Assembly (NCBI RefSeq): GCF_008369295.1
Contig: NZ_VOBG01000016.1
Location: forward strand, 1-64,000
Direction: 5' to 3'
DNA length: 64,000 nt
Source of the DNA: Pseudomonas sp. ANT_H4
Lineage (GTDB): Bacteria > Pseudomonadota > Gammaproteobacteria > Pseudomonadales > Pseudomonadaceae
Shown one piece after another: positions 61,078 to 64,000 of this stretch. How positions within the stretch are numbered: position 1 is the first letter of the stretch; every line of letters begins with the position of its first letter. A program made the position numbers and the translations under genes. The notes beneath the pieces were generated by a model, which saw only the letters and a list, made by a program, of their open reading frames with translations, was not told where the DNA came from and searched no databases.

Positions 61078-62202
61078 TTACAGGTCGCCGAAGAAGCGCT
61101 TCACGCCTTCGAACCAGCCAGCAGTCTTGGGCGAATGAGTGTCATCGCCCGCCAGGGAACTGCGCAACTCTTCCAACAGTTCGCGCTGACGACGACCCAG
61201 GTTGACCGGCGTCTCTACCGCCACACGACACATCAAGTCGCCAGCACCACCACCGCGCACCGGCGCAACGCCTTTGCCACGGATACGGAACTGCTTGCCG
61301 GTCTGCGTACCCTCGGGAATTTTGAGTTTGACCCGACCATCCAGTGTCGGAATCTCCAACTCACCACCCAGAGCCGCATCGACGAAGCTGATCGGCACTT
61401 CACAAAACAGATGTTTACCGTCGCGCTGGAAGATAGCGTGCTCGCGCACATTGATCACCACGTACAGGTCGCCCGCGGGACCACCTTGCGCGCCCGCCTC
61501 ACCCTCACCCGACAGGCGAATGCGGTCACCGGTATCAACACCCGATGGCACTTTCACCGAAAGGGTCTTGTACTCTTCGACACGGCCTTCACCGTGGCAG
61601 GAGTCGCACGGATCGGAAATGATCTTGCCCTGGCCATGGCAGCGCGGGCAGGTTTGCTGCACCGAGAAGAAGCCTTGCTGCATGCGAACCTGACCGATAC
61701 CACCACAGGTCGGGCAAGTGATCGGCGAGGAGCCTTTCTTGGCGCCCGCACCGTCGCACGGCTTGCAGTTGACCAGTGTCGGCACACGGATATTGACGCT
61801 GGTGCCACGCACTGCTTCTTCGAGGTTCAGCTCAAGGGTGTAGCGCAGGTCGCTACCACGCTGGGCACCGCCACGCTGACCGCCACGACCACCACCAAAG
61901 AAGTCACTGAACACGTCGCCGAAAATATCGGAGAAGTTCTGGCCGCCAAAACCGGCACCGCCGCCACCCATGCTTGGATCAACGCCAGCGTGACCATACT
62001 GATCGTAGGCCGCCCGCTTGTTTGGATCACACAGGCACTCGTAGGCCTCGTTGGCCTCTTTGAACAAATCTTCGGATTCTTTGTTATCCGGATTACGGTC
62101 CGGGTGGTGCTTCATCGCCAGGCGACGGTAAGCCTTTTTCAGGTCCGCCTCGCTGGAACCGCGCTCCACACCCAACACTATGTAATAGTCACGCTTTGCC
62201 AT
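61078..62202 (-). CDS. dnaJ: Chaperone protein DnaJ
   Basis: 374 residues from the ATG at 62202; 30 further open codons upstream lack a site. J domain with HPD at 33-35, Gly/Phe region (about 75-110), four CxxCxGxG zinc repeats (CKPCDGAG, CPTCGGIG, CPRCHGQG, CDSCHGEG) and two client-binding beta domains. Stimulates DnaK ATPase. dapB follows 10 bases after. Confidence 0.97.
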   Translation of the reverse strand: MAKRDYYIVLGVERGSSEADLKKAYRRLAMKHHPDRNPDNKESEDLFKEANEAYECLCDPNKRAAYDQYGHAGVDPSMGGGGAGFGGQNFSDIFGDVFSDFFGGGRGGQRGGAQRGSDLRYTLELNLEEAVRGTSVNIRVPTLVNCKPCDGAGAKKGSSPITCPTCGGIGQVRMQQGFFSVQQTCPRCHGQGKIISDPCDSCHGEGRVEEYKTLSVKVPSGVDTGDRIRLSGEGEAGAQGGPAGDLYVVINVREHAIFQRDGKHLFCEVPISFVDAALGGELEIPTLDGRVKLKIPEGTQTGKQFRIRGKGVAPVRGGGAGDLMCRVAVETPVNLGRRQRELLEELRSSLAGDDTHSPKTAGWFEGVKRFFGDL

Positions 62203-62526
62203 AAGTCTTTGCACTCTTAAGGACGTTCGGCAAACCCCTCCTGAGCCTCGCCAAACTCGTTGAGCCCCAATACAGGCCCGGACCCAACTCACGTCAATTC
62301 AACGATCCTGGTCTTAAATGTTTTCAGCCAGGAACCCAGCCAAAAAAGCGGCGACTGTCGCTCGGAAAGCAGGAGCATCCCCGATCACACCGCCAGCATC
62401 CGAACGCTGTCGCATGCTGTAAAAATTCGCGTGCCCCAGACACGCCAACGCGGGAGCAAGCTCCCGCGCGGCGACATCCTACCAGTCACCGCCTGAAAGC
62501 GGTCAACCGGCCGACCAACTTACTGC
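62203..62526. other. Region between dnaK and dnaJ
   Basis: 324 bases. A REP-like palindrome CGCGGGAGC/GCTCCCGCG is at 62451-62470 and a hairpin CCGCTTTCAGGCGG at about 62492-62505, both possible dnaK 3' structures. On the minus strand TTGACG with TGTATT at 17 bases (about 62265-62300) is a possible dnaJ promoter. I see no clear sigma-32 promoter and no gene. Confidence 0.45.
62451..62470. repeat. REP-like palindrome
   Basis: CGCGGGAGC-AA-GCTCCCGCG, 9-bp stem with a two-base loop, of the GCGGGAGC family common between genes in the P. fluorescens group. Confidence 0.65.
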
Positions 62527-64000
62527 TTACTTGTTTTCTTTGACTTCTTCGAACTCGGCATCGACAACATCGTCGTGCTTGGCTTCAGGCTCTGCTTGCT
62601 GCGCAGCGCCATCAGCTGGCTGGCCTTGCTCGGCATACATCTTCTGAGCCACTGGCGCGGAGACCTTTGACAGCGCCTCAACCTTGGCTTCGATAGCTGC
62701 CTTGTCGTCGCCTTTTACGGCGGCTTCCAGGGCAACTACAGCAGCTTCGATCGCAGTTTTCTCTTCGCCAGTCACTTTGTCGCCAGCATCAGCGACCATT
62801 TTGCGAGTCGAGTGAACCAGTGCATCACCCTGGTTACGGGCAGCTGCCAGCTCTTCGAACTTGCGATCTTCCTCGGCGTTGGTTTCAGCATCGCGAATCA
62901 TCTGCTGAATTTCTTCCTCGGACAGACCGGAGTTGGCCTTGATCACGATCGACTGAGTCTTGCCGGTGGCCTTGTCTTTGGCGCCTACGTGCAGAATGCC
63001 GTTAGCGTCGATATCGAAGGTCACTTCAATTTGTGGCACGCCACGTGGTGCTGGTGGAATCTCGGCCAGGTCGAACTTGCCCAGGGATTTGTTCTGACCA
63101 GCTTGCTTACGCTCGCCTTGCAGCACGTGAATGGTCACAGCGCCCTGGTTGTCGTCGGCAGTCGAGAACACTTGCGATTTTTTGGTAGGAATCGTGGTGT
63201 TTTTCTCGATCAGCGCAGTCATCACGCCGCCCATGGTTTCGATACCCAGGGTCAACGGGCTTACGTCCAGCAGCAGAACGTCTTTCACGTCGCCGGCCAA
63301 TACCGCGCCCTGGATGGCAGCACCCATGGCAACCGCTTCGTCCGGGTTGACGTCTTTACGCGCTTCTTTACCGAAGAACTCAGTCACCAGCTTCTGAACC
63401 AGTGGCATACGGGTCTGACCGCCGACCAGGATCACATCGTCGATCTTGCCAACTTCGATACCCGAGTCTTTCAGAGCAATGCGGCAAGGCTCGATGGTGC
63501 GTTGAACCAGGTCTTCAACCAGCGATTCCAGCTTGGCGCGGGAAATTTTCACGTTCAAGTGCTTAGGACCGGTGGCGTCTGCAGTGATGTACGGCAGGTT
63601 CACGTCAGTCTGCAGGCTCGAAGACAATTCGATCTTGGCCTTCTCAGCAGCTTCCTTCAGGCGCTGCATCGCCAGCGGGTCACCCTTGAGGTTCATGCCG
63701 CTTTCTTTCTTGAATTCGTCAACGAGGTAGTCGATCAGACGAATGTCGAAGTCTTCACCACCCAGGAACGTGTCACCGTTGGTGGCCAACACTTCGAACT
63801 GGTGCTCGCCATCGACTTCAGCGATTTCGATCACGGAAACGTCGAAAGTACCGCCACCCAGGTCATAAACGATCACAGTGTGGTCGCCCCGAGCCTTGTC
63901 CATACCGTAAGCCAGAGCGGCCGCGGTTGGTTCGTTGATGATACGTTTTACGTCCAGACCAGCAATACGGCCGGCATCTTTGGTCGCCTGACGCTGACTG
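62527..64000 (-). CDS. dnaK: Chaperone protein DnaK (5' end outside window)
   Basis: 490 residues visible; about 150 N-terminal residues of the ATPase domain are cut by the right edge. Visible are the phosphate-2 loop VYDLGGGTFDVS, the adenosine motif ILVGGQTRMPLVQ, the linker DVLLLDVSPLTLGIE, the substrate-binding beta domain and the helical lid ending in the conserved acidic EEVKENK. A Gln/Ala-rich stretch precedes the tail. The gene is intact as far as it can be seen. Confidence 0.98.
   Translation of the reverse strand, partial: SQRQATKDAGRIAGLDVKRIINEPTAAALAYGMDKARGDHTVIVYDLGGGTFDVSVIEIAEVDGEHQFEVLATNGDTFLGGEDFDIRLIDYLVDEFKKESGMNLKGDPLAMQRLKEAAEKAKIELSSSLQTDVNLPYITADATGPKHLNVKISRAKLESLVEDLVQRTIEPCRIALKDSGIEVGKIDDVILVGGQTRMPLVQKLVTEFFGKEARKDVNPDEAVAMGAAIQGAVLAGDVKDVLLLDVSPLTLGIETMGGVMTALIEKNTTIPTKKSQVFSTADDNQGAVTIHVLQGERKQAGQNKSLGKFDLAEIPPAPRGVPQIEVTFDIDANGILHVGAKDKATGKTQSIVIKANSGLSEEEIQQMIRDAETNAEEDRKFEELAAARNQGDALVHSTRKMVADAGDKVTGEEKTAIEAAVVALEAAVKGDDKAAIEAKVEALSKVSAPVAQKMYAEQGQPADGAAQQAEPEAKHDDVVDAEFEEVKENK

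Noticed and set aside
62203..62310. Sigma-32 heat-shock promoter for dnaJ
   Set aside because: I found no CTTGAAA with a properly spaced CCCCAT; only a moderate sigma-70-like pair.

Overview
The window looks like the chromosome of a Pseudomonas of the P. fluorescens group. The gene order dnaK-dnaJ-dapB-carA-carB-greA-yhbY/rlmE-ftsH-folP-glmM-tpiA-secG-tRNA-Leu-tRNA-fMet-rimP-nusA-infB-rbfA-truB-rpsO-pnp is a conserved Pseudomonas block. cbrAB is followed by a CrcZ-type RNA, a PrrF RNA has a Fur box, and lpoP sits beside mrcB. I see no prophage, insertion sequence, CRISPR array or sign of recent gene transfer, so this is core chromosome. Species assignment is inference from gene content and repeat style.

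Layout. 1-242: tandem rRNA-type promoters reading leftward, implying an rRNA operon just outside the left edge. 250-6232 (minus): msrPQ (repair of oxidised periplasmic protein), pssA (phospholipid synthesis) and ilvIHC (branched-chain amino acids). 6664-10065 (minus): yqcC, the PBP1B activator lpoP and the PBP1B gene mrcB. 10184-12652 (plus): an orphan APH/P-loop kinase fusion, a pentapeptide-repeat protein and a TfoX C-terminal-domain protein. 12738-15726: an iron module made of a PrrF sRNA and heme importer hmuTUV, both with candidate Fur boxes. 15806-18005: a small Rieske protein, sfsA and an aminotransferase. 18326-19732: dksA-gluQ. 19846-24975: cbrX-like small gene, cbrA, cbrB and the sRNA CrcZ (carbon catabolite control). 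25141-28914: pcnB-folK, panB-panC. 29176-37925: pgi, acsA, an MpaB-family gene, a methyltransferase and a DUF748 protein. 37955-38176: a REPIN-like repeat, a strong hairpin and a tandem repeat. 38221-64000 (minus): a BON-domain gene with a sigma-54-type promoter, then the translation, cell-wall, folate, carbamoyl-phosphate and chaperone block, ending in dnaK, which is cut by the right edge.

Functional links. CbrAB would activate CrcZ through sigma-54. CrcZ carries six clusters of the A-rich Hfq/Crc motif, and the same motif abuts the acsA ribosome-binding site 6 kb downstream, so sensor, decoy RNA and a probable target share one window. The rRNA promoters at the left edge have G+C-rich discriminators of the kind controlled by DksA, which is also encoded here. 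Most of the interest lies in RNA and leader regions rather than in new proteins: a full intrinsic terminator in front of carA, a hairpin over the msrP ribosome-binding site, a nearly leaderless mrcB and a long ilvI leader.

Limits: all function calls come from reading motifs and recalling families; no searches were run. Promoter, Fur-box and sRNA boundaries are from pattern matching by eye.
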